A stretch of 64,000 bases of DNA from assembly GCA_030685235.1 (NCBI GenBank), contig MU839130.1:1-64000 (forward strand). The letters run 5' to 3'. The translations under genes were made by a program, and so were the position numbers. This document shows, in pieces, positions 24,701 to 37,417 of the stretch. A model generated the notes under the pieces. It did no database searches, was not told where the DNA came from, and worked only from the letters and a program-made list of their open reading frames with translations. The stretch comes from Copromyces sp. CBS 386.78. Lineage: Eukaryota > Ascomycota > Sordariomycetes > Sordariales > Sordariaceae. Position 1 is the first letter of the stretch. Each line of letters begins with the position of its first letter.

Positions 24701-26115
24701 GCGGTCGACAGCACAGAAGTCACGAATGATGTGGCGGTAATAGCGACTAGCGAGTTCTAGTGTGACTGGCGCTTGGAATGGATCCCTGAATACACGTTAG
24801 CAAGATGAGAGCCTTTCAGAGGCAAGACAATGGTTAGATGCTCTTACCGGAAGGTGATATTGAATCTCTCCTGGTGGATGGTCCAGTCGGCCTTGAAGAG
24901 TTCCAATGTTATTAGACCAAAAGTCTTGTGCTTGCAAACTAGGTCGCCGTTCTTGCCCCTTTGCAGTTCAATAAAATAGCAGAGGTGAGGTCCAATGACC
25001 AGGTAGAATGCTGGGCTTTCCTGTGGCTTCTTGGGGTCATCCTCTTGCTTGAAGCCAGACTCCTTCCGGGTGATGCCTCGTGGTACTACGGGAAATATTT
25101 GCAGATTATGGTTGATAAACTTGGGCTCCTCAGTCTCTTGAATCGTCCTGATGAGCTCGGATACCTCGACTGAGCGGCGCGCAAAATCCTTGTCTTCGAT
25201 ATGTGGTCCCCGGATAGTCTGAACGATATTATATAGCTGCTCATCTCTGTCGGTGGGAAGATCAAAGTAGAAGGTGGTATGAAGGAAGGAGACCCCGGAT
25301 TGCGCCTTCCACCATACTTCCAAGCCAAAGGACGGTTTGGTGCTCTCGGCCACAAAGACGGAGACAATCGAGGTAGTCGGGATGACGAGGATGGGTTCTG
25401 GCGGGGGCCCCATGCTCGCTGGTCGTTGGCCGTCGCTCTGAAGCTGAGGGAACAGGGCGAAGACATCGGCGCGGTTCTTAACCTTGACGAGATAGTCTGT
25501 CGTGACGACAAGGTAAGGTGTCTTTGTCGTTAGTAGTTTGGTGTCGGTTTCGAGAGCCGAAAAGCCCTCGACATCTTGGGACTTCCATTCGATGGAGGCC
25601 GGGGTTGTTGTGCATGTGCTCAGAGTGTCGGCGACTGACATGCGACTATAGTCGTCCGAGAAGCCTGAGCTTCGGCGATTCATCACCTCGAAGGGGGCCG
25701 AGACAGGCCGGGACTTTGACAGTTTGCGCCGATGTGAGAAGCTCGAGGGTCGTGCGTTGTGGTTGGCGCTGCTGTTGCTGCTGGTGCTGTTGTTATGCTG
25801 GATGTTGCCGGGGGCAGGGCCGGTGACGCTGTACTCGAAGACGGACGAGTCCCGGCTGCTGTGAGACCTTTTTGTCCTGTGGCTGAGGTTGGAAAGGGAG
25901 AACAGCTTGTGGTCCCCCTCGACGTTGACGGAGGAAGAACTGGCCGGTGAACTCGGGATAGTAGCGACAGGGCTGGCCACAGAACGGTTCGATCCAGACC
26001 CATCCGAGTCGGTCTTTAATGGTAACAGGAGGGATTTCCTCCTGCGCCTCGAATCCACTGGAAATATGGAGACCGGCATCATGGTCCCCAGCGAACCCCG
26101 TCCGATCAGGCCCAT
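21704..26115 (-). CDS. PH-like / leucine-rich-repeat / proline-rich protein, CARMIL-like architecture
   Basis: Four exons on the minus strand: 26115-24848, 24785-24319, 24259-23670 and 23617-21704. Introns are 62, 59 and 52 bp with GTAAG starts; phases agree and give 1412 residues. Residues 1-170 are Ser/Arg-rich. About 190-340 looks like a PH-type membrane-binding fold (PYLVVTTDYLVKVKNR, then HTTFYFDLPTDRDEQL). A charged region follows to about 580. From about 580 to 1000 come irregular leucine-rich repeats (IQALDVSYCGLDD, LLDLSGNPGR, LRELNLAGSL, YLDISGFSG). The C-terminal 250 residues hold proline runs (PPLPAVSSRNSSF, MAPPPPPRP) and end in an acidic helix-like tail. PH, then 16-type LRRs, then a Pro-rich tail is the order in CARMIL/Acan125 proteins that link capping protein and myosin I to membranes. 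The homology is inference. An extra upstream exon cannot be excluded. Confidence 0.85.
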
Positions 26116-27198
26116 CCACGATGACGGTATCGGTACCTCTACCAGTGCAGTCCTGCCAGTAGTCCAGCGGCGGGAGGGTTAGGACTTGGGGGGGAGAGAC
26201 TGACTAGGGCTCGAAGGGGGGTGGGGTGTGACGGTGGTAACGGAGGTAGTACGGGGATCGGGCAGACAATTATGACAGCGATATGTAATAAGGGATATTG
26301 GGTATCCTCTTTTGGCTTCGTGTTTTTGATATTGGGCAAAAAAAAAAAAAAAAAAAAGAATGAGCTTTTGCGGCTCCTTGGACAGCTTGGCTTCTGGGTT
26401 GTGTGGTGTGTCTTTGACCGCCAAAAAAGGGGGGGGGGTGCGTGAGCGGGTTTGTTGAATTGTTCCAGATTTGGCTTCCTTGCTTGTTTCTTTCTTTAGC
26501 TCTTGAAGCGAGACTGGGACAATCTCGCTAATAATGTGTTTTCAGCGTCCAGGACACCACAGGACAGGCACAGGCACAGGGACAGAACAGATGCAGTTCC
26601 AGGTTCCAGGTACCGGCCGCGGGGCACCAATTGGTGTTTATGTAGTGATTAGAAAGCGGATGGATGGATCAGAGGTCTCGGGCTTCAGGGCTCTGGATGG
26701 ATGTGATGTCTCGTACGAGCCGGGCGGCAGCGCAAGCAGCAGCAGCAGCATACAAGATGATGGTCGGCCGTCCAGTTCGTCACAGGCCCTCGTAGGCCGT
26801 CCGATGCGCCGGGGGAGGACGTCAGTTAAAGAAGGACGGTGGGCTTGGGGGACGACAGGTCAGCGTCTGGCGAGGGTCCATTCGGGTATCGGACGATAGC
26901 TCGCTAACGGGCCTTGGCGGCGTCGGTCAGGCCGGGCAGTGGCACCGGGGCCAGCAGATTGAAGGGCGCTGTCGATGACGATAATAAGGAGCCAGTGAGC
27001 AGTGGAAAAAACGAGAGAGGAAAATAAACAGTGAAAACCGGGATTGCGAATTGGAGAGCTGAGCTGGGAGCGGGGCGGCCGTTCTCGATCAATCGGATCC
27101 AATTCCCGGGATCATGGATATTGGATATAGGTATGGATGAGGTCGAGTTTTTTGCTGCTAGGCAAGGCACCCAGGATTGCCGTTGCCGTTGTGCGGTT

Positions 27199-27235
27199 GC
27201 GATGAGATGCGATGCGATGCGATGCGATGCGAATC
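27199..27235. repeat. GATGC microsatellite
   Basis: A pentanucleotide GATGC/GATGA run of about seven units in the shared upstream region of the LRR gene and nrc-1. No coding role is apparent. Confidence 0.7.
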
Positions 27236-30200
27236 GACGACGCGGACCCGGATGGCCTGTATGTATGCGACGATGGGGGTTTGGTTATGGCGGGTGTATG
27301 GTTGTCTAGGTAGTCGTTGATCGTGTAGGAAATCGGTCTCGTTGGCTCCCAGAACGAGTGTCAATCCGCGGCCGAGATTGGCCGGATTCTCCTTTTTTCG
27401 TTCTGAACAAACAGAGCAAGCTGATGGCAAACAGGAGAATGGCTCGATGGGAAATTCATCAGGACAGGATACCTACCGAAAGACAGTTGCTTGTTTCTTC
27501 TTTTTTTCTTGCTGGTTCTTCCAAGTCCTGCCAAGATGCACGTATACGTATCCACGGGTTTCTATCCAGTATCCAGTGGTGCTCTGCTGGCCTGGTATTG
27601 GATTGAATGGAGAGTGGGTGGGATGGCATGGCCCGCCAACTGAGTGACTTGGACTTAATAAGGTACCTACCACTACCGAACGTAGAAAACCACCCGCCCT
27701 GCCGGTTCTGTGTCCATCCATCCATCCAGCTTTGTGATCATTGTCCATCCGCTACCTTATCGTCCCCGGGCCTCGCTCTCTTCCTTCCTTGTCCGCCCGC
27801 GGCAGAACAGGGCCAATGTCTGGCTTGAAAAATGGAAATCCCAAGCCGGCCCAACTGCCAGGCCCTGTATTGGTCGGTGCCTGTCGTCCACCCGCCCTTT
27901 CAAAAGCCTGTCCACCACGGCGCAAGCAGCCCAGTCCGGCGCGCGATAGTGTAGAGAGCTTCGATAGCAGTGGTCGATCGGACCCGGAAACAGTCTGTCG
28001 CAGGGCAATCAGATCCAGAGAATGATGTTATCATACCGGTTTCCCAGTCAGCTTGCCACCAATGAGAATGTTGCGGGGCTCCATGCCGGTCGGGACCGCT
28101 CTGCCAAGAACTTGAATTCCTGCCAATTGCGAACGTCAAGCTTCTTGATGTTATGTTCCTGGATGTGCCCGGGCCCAGTTCACTGCACCCCAATCTCCAT
28201 CTTGTCACGGCCATCAGGTCCATGTAGCTTTTTTCTTCTTTTTTTTTTGGAATCGTCCAGCTTGTTTCTTATCGTTCTCGTTGGCTCTCTGGAGAAAGTT
28301 GGAGCTTGTGAAGCAGACCACCGGGCAGCGGACGGGGACAGGGGCAGGGGGCGCGGTAACAAAGCCCGGGAGTGTAGTTCTACCTTGTTGTGTGCTGCGT
28401 CAAATCCTCGTGAACCCTCCCATTTTGTTCAATGTCGTTTTTTGTGCATTGGTGATCTTTGCACTCTTCGTTCAGTACAAGGCCAGTTGATGAGCCGGCG
28501 TGACGGGCGCAAGACAGGCGAGACAGGGTAACAAGATCACACAGGGGAAAGGGGAGCGATCTCGATGCAGAAGCTGTCGATCCCGGCCGGATTCGGGCAT
28601 GTTGCGAGAAATGGGATGGAAGACGATTCCTCATGGCTTTTCGGGAATTTCGAAAGCTCCTGGCGCCGACCGAAGCCCGGGCAGCTTCGAAGCAAAGCAG
28701 AAGCGGAGCCTCACTTTCGTTCTTACACTCCCGCCTCCTCACAATTTCCGATGTGCAATTGTGGCATTCCTCGTGGAGTGTGGCGCGAGCTACTCCACTC
28801 GAGCCAATTCCAGTGTGGCTTGGCCCATCTAGCCCATTCCTTTCCCATCGCATAAAATCGCATGCGGGCGAGAACGTGGCTGCCCGGCCGGCCCATCATC
28901 CATCTGATCCCATGAATGTTTCGTCTTTCAGTTGAGAACGGGAACTGCCTGTTGAATGGCACCGTCTCTTCGGGATCCGACCACTGCACAAGACGTTTCA
29001 AGCCCTCGTCCAGTTACATCGGCAGTGGCCCTCTTGCGATCCTCAAATATCATGCGAAACAACAACCCAGGGTTCGCCAGGGAAAGCCCTTTGACAAAGA
29101 TATGTAAGGAATAAAGGATGAACTCCTTGATGCATGATCTTTCCTCCGCACTTTCTCACAGAAAATAAGCATGCACGTGTGCACATGGTCCCATGCCTGT
29201 ACACGCTATGCAGCAAGTATGTAGTGTTGTACGCATCGCAGTACGCGCTCTTGTCACGCCTCACTGCACACACAGCCAAGAGCAGTGCTCCCTTCCCTTG
29301 GCTCCTTGAGACCCCTTTTCTTCCCTTCCCGCGCACTCACCCACTCCCTGTGCGCATCCTCCGTCTCTCTCGGGCTGAATTTCTTGTTCGGAATGGGCTA
29401 TATCTGTACCTTGTTTTGTCTCCGTCTGCGGCCGACGCCCGGCCAGAGGCGAGATATAAGGGCACTGGCATTGATGACGAGGATTGCAACGCAAGCACGG
29501 TCCGGCATCCGATATGGGACAACAGACCGCAACGACACATACCTGTCATGGCATGACCTCAAGTCCTCCCTGTTGTGCCTGTCGTGTTGTCACACAAACA
29601 CGGGATGGGCGATACGAACGCGCTGTTGGTGGCCGCAGATATATGACCGCCGTCCGTCATGCCGTCGCGAGACGAGAGAACGCAAATACTAGTACGTCGT
29701 AGGTAGAGGCAGCAATCCATTCTTCGGAATTGGCTATTGCCGTTATCTCGCTGCGCTTCAGGGGAAGTGGAAAGCAGGCTTTGTCTCGATATGATCTCTT
29801 CCTTCAACTATCCGAAAGAGAAATGCGCTGAGCCTCCCCAAAAGGAGATTACTACACGCTTGCCCTTGTGCTCTTCATCTCTCACCCTTCCGAAATCACA
29901 CCTCGGTGTCAGCAGCCGCGAAGCTAAAGATGATCACTTTGCCGGAGCCAGACCGCCTGTCGCTTCTCTGTCAAAGTCTCAAAAGGATGACCTCATTCGC
30001 GGCCTTGGATAATCTATCCTGGACGACGAATCCCCCGCGCGCGCGAAAGTAACACTTGGTAGGCGACGGAGCGAGAGATTGGGATCGTTCCCGAACAATC
30101 GTGAGGATTTGCACTATGACGTTCAACCTGTGGTGTCTGTGGCCTCTTTGGGCACGGGAGTTGATGAAACGACAGCGGTTTCAGCGTCGATCTTCTTTAG

Positions 30201-30581
30201 GCATCTCGGTGCTCTGAAAACATCCCTGTTCCTGGAACAACAAGATTTTCATGTTCCGTTCGTTGTGTGGAGGATCCGCTGGAGGTTTCCCTGGCTTGCA
30301 TCGGTAGTCTTTTTGTCTTTGTTGAGACGGCAGTTGAGAGAGATCAGATATCGCGTCTCTAGTGTACGTCCTTATGGTCCACAGCGAGAATGATGTCTGA
30401 TGCCTCCCCAATTCTGATCCACCACAGAGTTAGGTAGTATTATTGATCATATTAGGAAAAGGGGCAAAAGCCAAAAAGAATGTCGGGTCGGAGTTCATGC
30501 GACCTAATTCCGCCCTCGGCCTTTCATCTTCTCACCTGTGACCGTTGGCTTGACCACAAAGAAGGTTGAGTGGGGCACATA

Positions 30582-31186
30582 CTCGTCAGGTCTTCAAAAT
30601 CGACCGTCTGACTAGCGGCGGGGCCACTAGTCAGGACCAGCAATTCGTACACGACCAGCGATTCGTACCTGAGAAATGGGGTACCCTCTCCACCCGCAAA
30701 TTTAATAGCAAATCAATATACATCCATTCAACTACATATTTTTTTAGTTGCAACAGAGCGATTTCAGCCCAATTCCCCGCATTGCCATATCCGCGCCCGA
30801 CGATGAGGCTATTCACAATAATAATAACGACGATAGAGAGGAGGAGGAGGAGGAGGAGGAGAGATATAGCGATTCTAACTGTAAAGAGGTTGAAGTTGTA
30901 AGGTAATACATATTGATATTACTGGTGTAAGTGCTGGTGCAAAATAATGATATTTAACTTTTACGTGCATATGCTGATCATGTCAGCGATATTGCATGCG
31001 ACTAAAAAAAACGGATATATTACTAAAGAAAATTATTGGCTCCGGGCGAGCGACTTTCATTTGCTAGCAAAATGGCAGATGGGGGATGTACCCCGCTCGG
31101 TACGAATTGCTGGTCGTGTACGAATTGCTGGTCCTGACTAGTGGCCCCGCCGCTAGTCAGACGGTCGATTTTGAAGACCTGACGAG
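30582..31186. mobile_element. 605-bp MITE with 88-bp terminal inverted repeats and TA target duplication
   Basis: The left end from 30582 (CTCGTCAGGTCTTC...) and the reverse complement of the right end from 31186 are identical for 78 bases. They match for 9 more after one mismatch, giving TIRs at 30582-30669 and 31099-31186. A TA dinucleotide flanks both sides (30580-30581 and 31187-31188), as for Tc1/mariner-type elements. Inside each TIR a unit GACCAGC-A/G-ATTCGTAC is present twice. The interior is AT-rich and has no transposase frame, so the element is non-autonomous. The TIRs show no RIP, in keeping with their short length. Confidence 0.9.
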
Positions 31187-33495
31187 TACGGCCAGCACAC
31201 GGTATAAGGTGAGTGAGGTGAGGTATCAGGGTACATACCTAGGTGTATGTATAAGGTGTAGATGGCCGATGGGTTGGTGCAGGTGAGGAAAAACGAAGTT
31301 GGAGTCCATAGGTTCGCATGCCTGCCTGTTGTCACTGGGGTCGCTCGGACTTCTCGATAGGGAAATCCATGAGACGGAGGGTTACGCGACAGCATCAAGG
31401 AAATTGAATGGGGGCTTTTTCCGCGGTGTAAGTTGCCCCATGCTGTTCTTATCTTTCTACCGCCCTTCCACGCCTACACGCAGTTCCAGCATGAGATTGT
31501 GGCCTGCAAAAAGCGAAATAGGGATCAATAATCGACGCCGTGGCTGGACCAAAAGACGCAACAAAGAAAAGGACTCAAAGCTTCCATGCAGGCCAGTATG
31601 CTGATTTTGGTGGTGGCAATGGAACGTTGAAAGTTTGGTTGGCGCGGTTATCTGCGTCCGGTGGGCGTGGAGGTTGCCCGGAGCCGGAACCACGGCCTCT
31701 TGACGGTGATAGCAACAAGATGGGAAAAAGCCTAACAATCCCCTATCCACATGGCCGATGTTTCATGTCGATTTTTCGGTCCCTAGTGCCGATCTTCCAC
31801 TTTGTTGCTCACTTTTTCTTTGCGCCTTGCTGTGCCAGTCGCGAGACACCAACAACAGCAAAGAACAATCCGTTTCTCACTCAAAGGATGCCTCGACGGG
31901 TGTTGGCTCGGCATCTACCACTATCCACGGCCTTGTGACACTCGGGGCACAGAAGTTGGATGCCATCATTTCCAAATACGACATCGTCTTTTTTCGGTTC
32001 CCGAGCGATGTGAGAGGTGGGCAGCCAAAGAAGCGCCCCGGTTTCAAGGGGCGTCTTCAACGATTATGGTAGCGGCTTGGCGGCGGATGATTCTGCAGGC
32101 TGTCCAATCCGCCGCTAGTAGGTAGCATTGGAGCCCCCGCTCTCTTGTCGCAGACATTTGCAGTCTTGCAGAGTCGCAGAGACGAATTGCAGCCTTCTTC
32201 GCAGCGCAGTGGTAGCCACGTCCAGGCCGCATTCAACGCCGCGGTTTCCTCTTCTCAGCAGCCCGCTAGAGAGGGTAAGGTGCAAGCGGCGGAAGGAGCT
32301 ATCGTCCCAATCAATCCAGGCTCAGCCAGACTCCGGCTGCCCCGCGGCGGCCACTTCCATCGTGACAACAAGTCGAACCAAGTGGAAAGACTCCATGCTC
32401 AGCTGGAGAAGGAGCTCCTCCTCCTCCAGTTTTCTTTCCCCATTGTCGAGTTGCCGGGCTAACTTTTCCTTCGTCTCTCTTTCCCCTTCGCTCCGCAGTC
32501 GGCATTGAGGGGTTTTTCCATGGTCTCTTCCGGCGTGTAAAGAATCTGCGCACTTGTTTCTTTCTCTCCTTCCTCCAGCGCTCACATTCCACCCCGGACA
32601 AGTCGGAAGTTGGGGATCATCGCGGGCAGCCATACCACAGGCACCACTGCAGACCCTAACAGCGGGCAAGCACTGCACAGGCTTGAGTTTGAGTGGCAGA
32701 AGCACACCTCTTCCACAGCATCCACAGCACCTCTACTGACTACTCGCATTGACATCCATACTTCACGATTACATATCATTTCGGCTGGTTGCTTTTGCTT
32801 TCCCATTCTCTTGTGCGCGAGTTTCAAAAGACAATAAAGAGGGTTGCTGTCGTTGTCGCAGAAATCCTGTTGCGCGCCCTCTCCCCTACTCTCGGGTCCC
32901 CTCCCCTCCCCTCCCCTTCCCCCAGAAGACAAAGTGTGTTAGCGGGCCGGGCGGCTTTGTGGTTACCGTTAGTCTCCTCGTTGGCTGTCAGTGTCACGAA
33001 TAAGGAGATTCCAACAACACACACGTCTCTAACCAAGGGCCCCTTGTTCCCTCTCCACGTCGTCTTTCCTGCTTCATATCCAAGCGTGTGACCACCAACA
33101 CACGCTCACCACGCACCAGTTCCAGGCATCACCGCACCTTGTTGAGCTTGTTGGGCTCGACGCCAAACATTCTTTTGGTCGCTTCATCCACTTCCACACC
33201 ATACATCGGACTACGGGCAAGCTACTGATTGCCGGACAGCGGTCAGCCCATCTTTGGCTTTTTGGATTAGCATCGGCAGTCTGTGCGCCTACATATCACC
33301 ATCACCGTTCCCTGCAGAAAGCTGCTAGCAGCACCAGCAGCAACAACCGCCGCCGCCTCTGCTTCTGCTTCTGCTTCCATCGATCCCCCAACCGCTCTGC
33401 ACGCGCAAAACATTCGACGTCGTCTCGCCACCACCATCAACCACACCCTAATAGCCCATGTCATCGATACTTCCTAGCTGACCGTCGCTTCAACC

Positions 33496-36307
33496 ATGGC
33501 CATGCTGGCATCCAAGTCGCCCTTCACCCCCTCGTTGGGTTCCCAGTCGTCCACCATGATGGCAAGCACACCACAAACCGCCTACGCTCCATCGCGAAGA
33601 GTGCCTGCAGTCTCTCATGCAACCAGCCAGAACTATGCGAGTCCTACCGAATCCGAATTTTCCGACCTCGACGGGCCCGAATCGGTCAAGAACTGGGACG
33701 AGGACAGGGTGTGCGACTATCTCAGGAGTGTAAAATGCGGCGACTACGAAAGGATATTCCGCAAAAACCACATAAACGGCGAGGCGCTATTGGAGATTGA
33801 CAAGGAAGTCCTCAAAGAGATGGGAATTGAAAAGGTTGGAGATCGCGTCCGCTTGTTTCTGAGCATCAAGAAACTCCGAACACAGACCTATGCGAACCAG
33901 AGAAAGAGAAACAGGGTGAGTTTGGCTATCCCGGGGCTCAAAGTTGCCAGTTTGGCCTGGCCAATGGCTAACACTGTTATAGGAATCCTTTGCTGTGCTC
34001 GATAACCAGTATTCAGCGACTTCTTTACGAGTGCCCATCACAAATCGATCAGCGGCGACGTCCGCTCCTCGGCGCTATGACCGTCAGTACGAACTCAACC
34101 CCAATGCCGACATGTCGAAACCTTCCTCGCGGCCGACCTCGCCGCTACCTGGTTCCGACTACGGCAGACAACAAGCCCGGCGAGGTTATGGGCAACAACA
34201 GGGCTACGGCAGTCAACCTCAGGCTGCTCCCTCGCGTTTCCCCATGTCTCCTCACGAGTCACACTCCGGCCGATTGGTACAAGCCCACACCAGGAACAAC
34301 TCCAGCATGGATGGTTCGCTGATGGCTGCGCTGCCACAGGGTCAGGATGTTATCCGTGTCATCTCCACAGGTGGCGTAACCAAGGTTGTTAAGATTGCCG
34401 ACTGCAACACCTGTGAAGAGGTCATGCGCGTTACCTTACGCAAGTTTGCTCTGAGGGAGGACCATGAAAGGAATTACTGCTTCTGGGTGTTGGCTGGCGT
34501 TGATCCCGACCCAAATCAATGCCGCCGCCTCGGAGATACTGAGCTGTGGCGAGTCATCAAAGACCACACCCGCCCAGAGCGCAACCGTTTGATTCTCAGG
34601 CGTGTTCCTTCTGGAGAGCCGGGCAAGGCAGAACTTGAGAGAGCAGCTGCCATTGCGATGGAGGAAGCACAGCAAACACATAGGCCTCTAATTGAGCCTA
34701 CTGACAAGCGGAGTCAGTTGAAGCTGCAAAAGGTGCTGGGGGTGGGTTGGGAAGACCTCCAACAACAGCCTCCACTTTCTCCCATGTCCTACCAGGACAG
34801 AGAAAGAAACGTCTCCAATGCTGCTAGGGACCTGGAGCGGCCAGCGCCTTTGGAAACTCCCAGGGCCATGCCTCGCCGTACACAAGCGCTCCGTCAGTTC
34901 GGTGGGCTGAGACCGCCTAGCGAGCTGATCGCCTCGGATCTTACAAGCTACTTCCCAGATCACTCTCGTGAAGCCATCGACAGGACAGCCCGTCTGTCCA
35001 TGAGACGCTCGGCACGACTGAGCAGAGTGAACCATCGTCTGAGTGTTGCTAGCACCTTGAGCTTTGCCTCTAGCATACAAGACGCTCCGCCAATCCCTAC
35101 CATCGCAGACAGCTGGTTGACTGCTTCCAACCAGATTGCAAAGGTACGCCCGCGTGATGTGCTTTCAAGGGCGCCTCATGGATATAGAGACTCCGTGGCT
35201 TCGTCCGTGCTTGATACGCTACAAGAAGAAGGCTCCCCAACCGAGCCTAACCGGAGATCATTCGTCCCATTTTCGGACAGCGGCTCTGATACAGCTGCAG
35301 TTAGTGTCATTGATCCCGATGGAAACATAGTAAGGCACAGTTACTACGACAGCGGCACCACTAACTCGGTCGATTCCGCGATAATACAGGAAGCGCTTAC
35401 TGAGGAGGGTGAGGATGCTGATGACAAGGAGCTCCAAACCTTCCTGGCGGGTGACGCTTGGGACGACAGTATGTGGATGAAGGGTTCTCTTATCGGTCAG
35501 GGTTCATTTGGCTCCGTGTATCTCGCCCTGCATGCCATCACCGGTGAGCTGCTCGCCGTAAAGCAGGTCGAGACACCTGCACCCGGTGCCGACAGTAAAA
35601 ACGATGCCCGCAAGAAGAGCATGATTGATGCGCTCAAGCGCGAGATCACCCTCCTTCGTGACCTTCAACATCCCAACATCGTGCAATACCTGGGCTGCGG
35701 CTCATCCGCCGAATATCTCAACATTTTCCTCGAATACGTCCCCGGTGGTTCCGTCCAAACCATGCTCAACCAATACGGTGCCCTCCCCGAATCACTTGTC
35801 CGCAGCTTCGTTCGCCAGATCCTCCAGGGTCTCTCCTACCTCCACAACCGTGACATCATCCACCGCGACATCAAGGGCGCCAACATCCTCGTCGACAACA
35901 AAGGTACCATCAAAATCTCTGATTTCGGTATCTCTAAGAAGCTCGAAGCAACCAATATCCTCAACGGTGCCAACAACAATAAGCACCGTCCCTCGCTGCA
36001 AGGTTCCGTCTTCTGGATGGCTCCTGAGGTAGTCAAGCAAACCAGTTACACTCGCAAAGCCGACATCTGGTCGCTCGGTTGTTTGGTGGTCGAGATGATG
36101 ACGGGCACTCACCCATTCCCCGACTGCACTCAGCTGCAGGCCATTTTCAAGATTGGCGGCTCCAAGGCCTCGCCGACGATTCCGGATAACGCTAGCGAGG
36201 AAGCTAAGCAGTTCCTTGCGCAGACGTTCGAGATTGATCATAATAAGCGGCCGAGCGCAGATGAGTTGATGTTGAGCCCGTTCTTGACGCCTGCGCCAGG
36301 GACATGA
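33496..36307 (+). CDS. nrc-1: MAP kinase kinase kinase NRC-1 (Ste11 orthologue)
   Basis: Exons 33496-33915 and 33983-36307, separated by a 67-bp intron (GTGAGT...GTTATAG) in phase 0, encode 914 residues. A SAM domain lies at about residues 63-125 (NWDEDRVCDYLRSVKCGDYE to DRVRLFLSIKKL). A Ras-association-type domain follows at about 255-345 (VIRVISTGGVTKVVKIADC to RLILRRV). The kinase domain is C-terminal: IGQGSFGSVY near 643, VAIK-type lysine in LLAVKQV at 667, HRDIK at 767, DFG at 787, APE at 820-822. SAM, RA, then kinase is the Ste11 architecture. In Neurospora crassa NRC-1 heads the MEK-2/MAK-2 cascade for germling fusion, conidiation control and female fertility (established knowledge). 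The 5' leader appears long and contains several short upstream ATG frames. Confidence 0.96.
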
Positions 36308-37417
36308 TCATCCAGTATCGTGAGGAGGACTTAATATGGGCTGAAATGTAGTGACAAAGGCTTTTGTATGTGCTGCTACTTTATCTGTGAGGTTTGTCTG
36401 TCATGTCTGCTGCATACTGGTGTCTTTCAAATAATCTGTCAGAAGTTGACTTTGACTACTTCCTTTCTTTTCCAAAGTTCTGTTTTGATTACCTTTTTTG
36501 TGTTTGATGTTGCACTCAGCGGGCTGGCTGGCGCCGGGCAAGGCAGGGCAGGAGGCAGAAAAAATGGCACAATCTCCGAGACAAATACCACGACTACTAC
36601 CGACGGATAGCATCCTGTTTTGTTTGGGACGCCCATTTTTGCTCCTTCTTTTTTATTTTCATTTTCAAAACTCCGTTCATTTTCTTCTCATATACAATAC
36701 CTACCTACTACAGACCTGGCGGCAGGGAGGCGTAAAGAAGGGGGCGCGGACGGAGGATATTCTAACGATGTGATGGATGAATCAGAACCGATTTACATGA
36801 TGATGGGAAGAAAGGGACAGGGGAAAACTTATCGGAACTGTTCTAGGGGGCTTGGGGTTGGTTAAAAGGGGAAAGGGGAGTGATATGGAGTGAAGAATGG
36901 AAGAGGTGGAGGAATGGTTCGATAGTGATTAAAAAGAAAGTATTCAAAGTCCAAATACTTGTGGGACGTGATTATAATTTGAAGATAACATCAATAGGTG
37001 TTGTCATGGTTTGACCGTCAAGTGCCCGGGTACCGTACAAACTTGGAAGATAGATTTGGGATCCGGAAAGGCTGGCATGACGGAAGGTTTTTTTTTTGGT
37101 AAGGAAGTGTACCTAACAAAGCATGTACGTGGTTGCCTCGTGCCTGCCGTTGACCGACAACTTTAACCCTGCGTCGTACTATTTGCCTTTCCATATCACA
37201 ATTTCCCGACTCTATACGGCATTTCGGCTCATTCTTTCTACATTGAATGTGACCTATCTGCCACTTCGCCGCGTATGCGTCCTCCAAACCAATATATTCT
37301 AAGCATTGACGCTCCATGCGAACCCCTAAGTTTACCAAAGATAAAATGAAAACATACATGCATGCTAGCGATACTTCTTGATAGTTCGGCACATCAACTC
37401 CATTCCCGTAATAAAAC
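36308..37417. other. Convergent 3' flanks of nrc-1 and the VPS18 gene
   Basis: Non-coding, locally T- or A-rich (for example a T run near 37090). No repeat, RNA gene or conserved frame seen. Confidence 0.5.

Larger units (their letters stand above)
26116..33495. other. Long divergent intergenic region upstream of the LRR gene and nrc-1
   Basis: 7.4 kb between two divergently transcribed genes. It holds simple repeats: an A run at about 26339-26357, a G run near 26430, GATGC units at about 27199-27233, GGA units at about 30838-30862 and CTTCTG units at about 33356-33376. It also holds one MITE (30582-31186). Many short frames exist on both strands, but none has a recognisable domain. The last 1-2 kb, pyrimidine-rich and with short upstream ATG frames, is probably the leader of nrc-1. 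Confidence 0.5.

Noticed and set aside
26339..26357. Poly-A tract as the end of a retroposed cDNA or LINE
   Set aside because: No target duplication or coding remnant next to it; simple homopolymer in a 5' flank.
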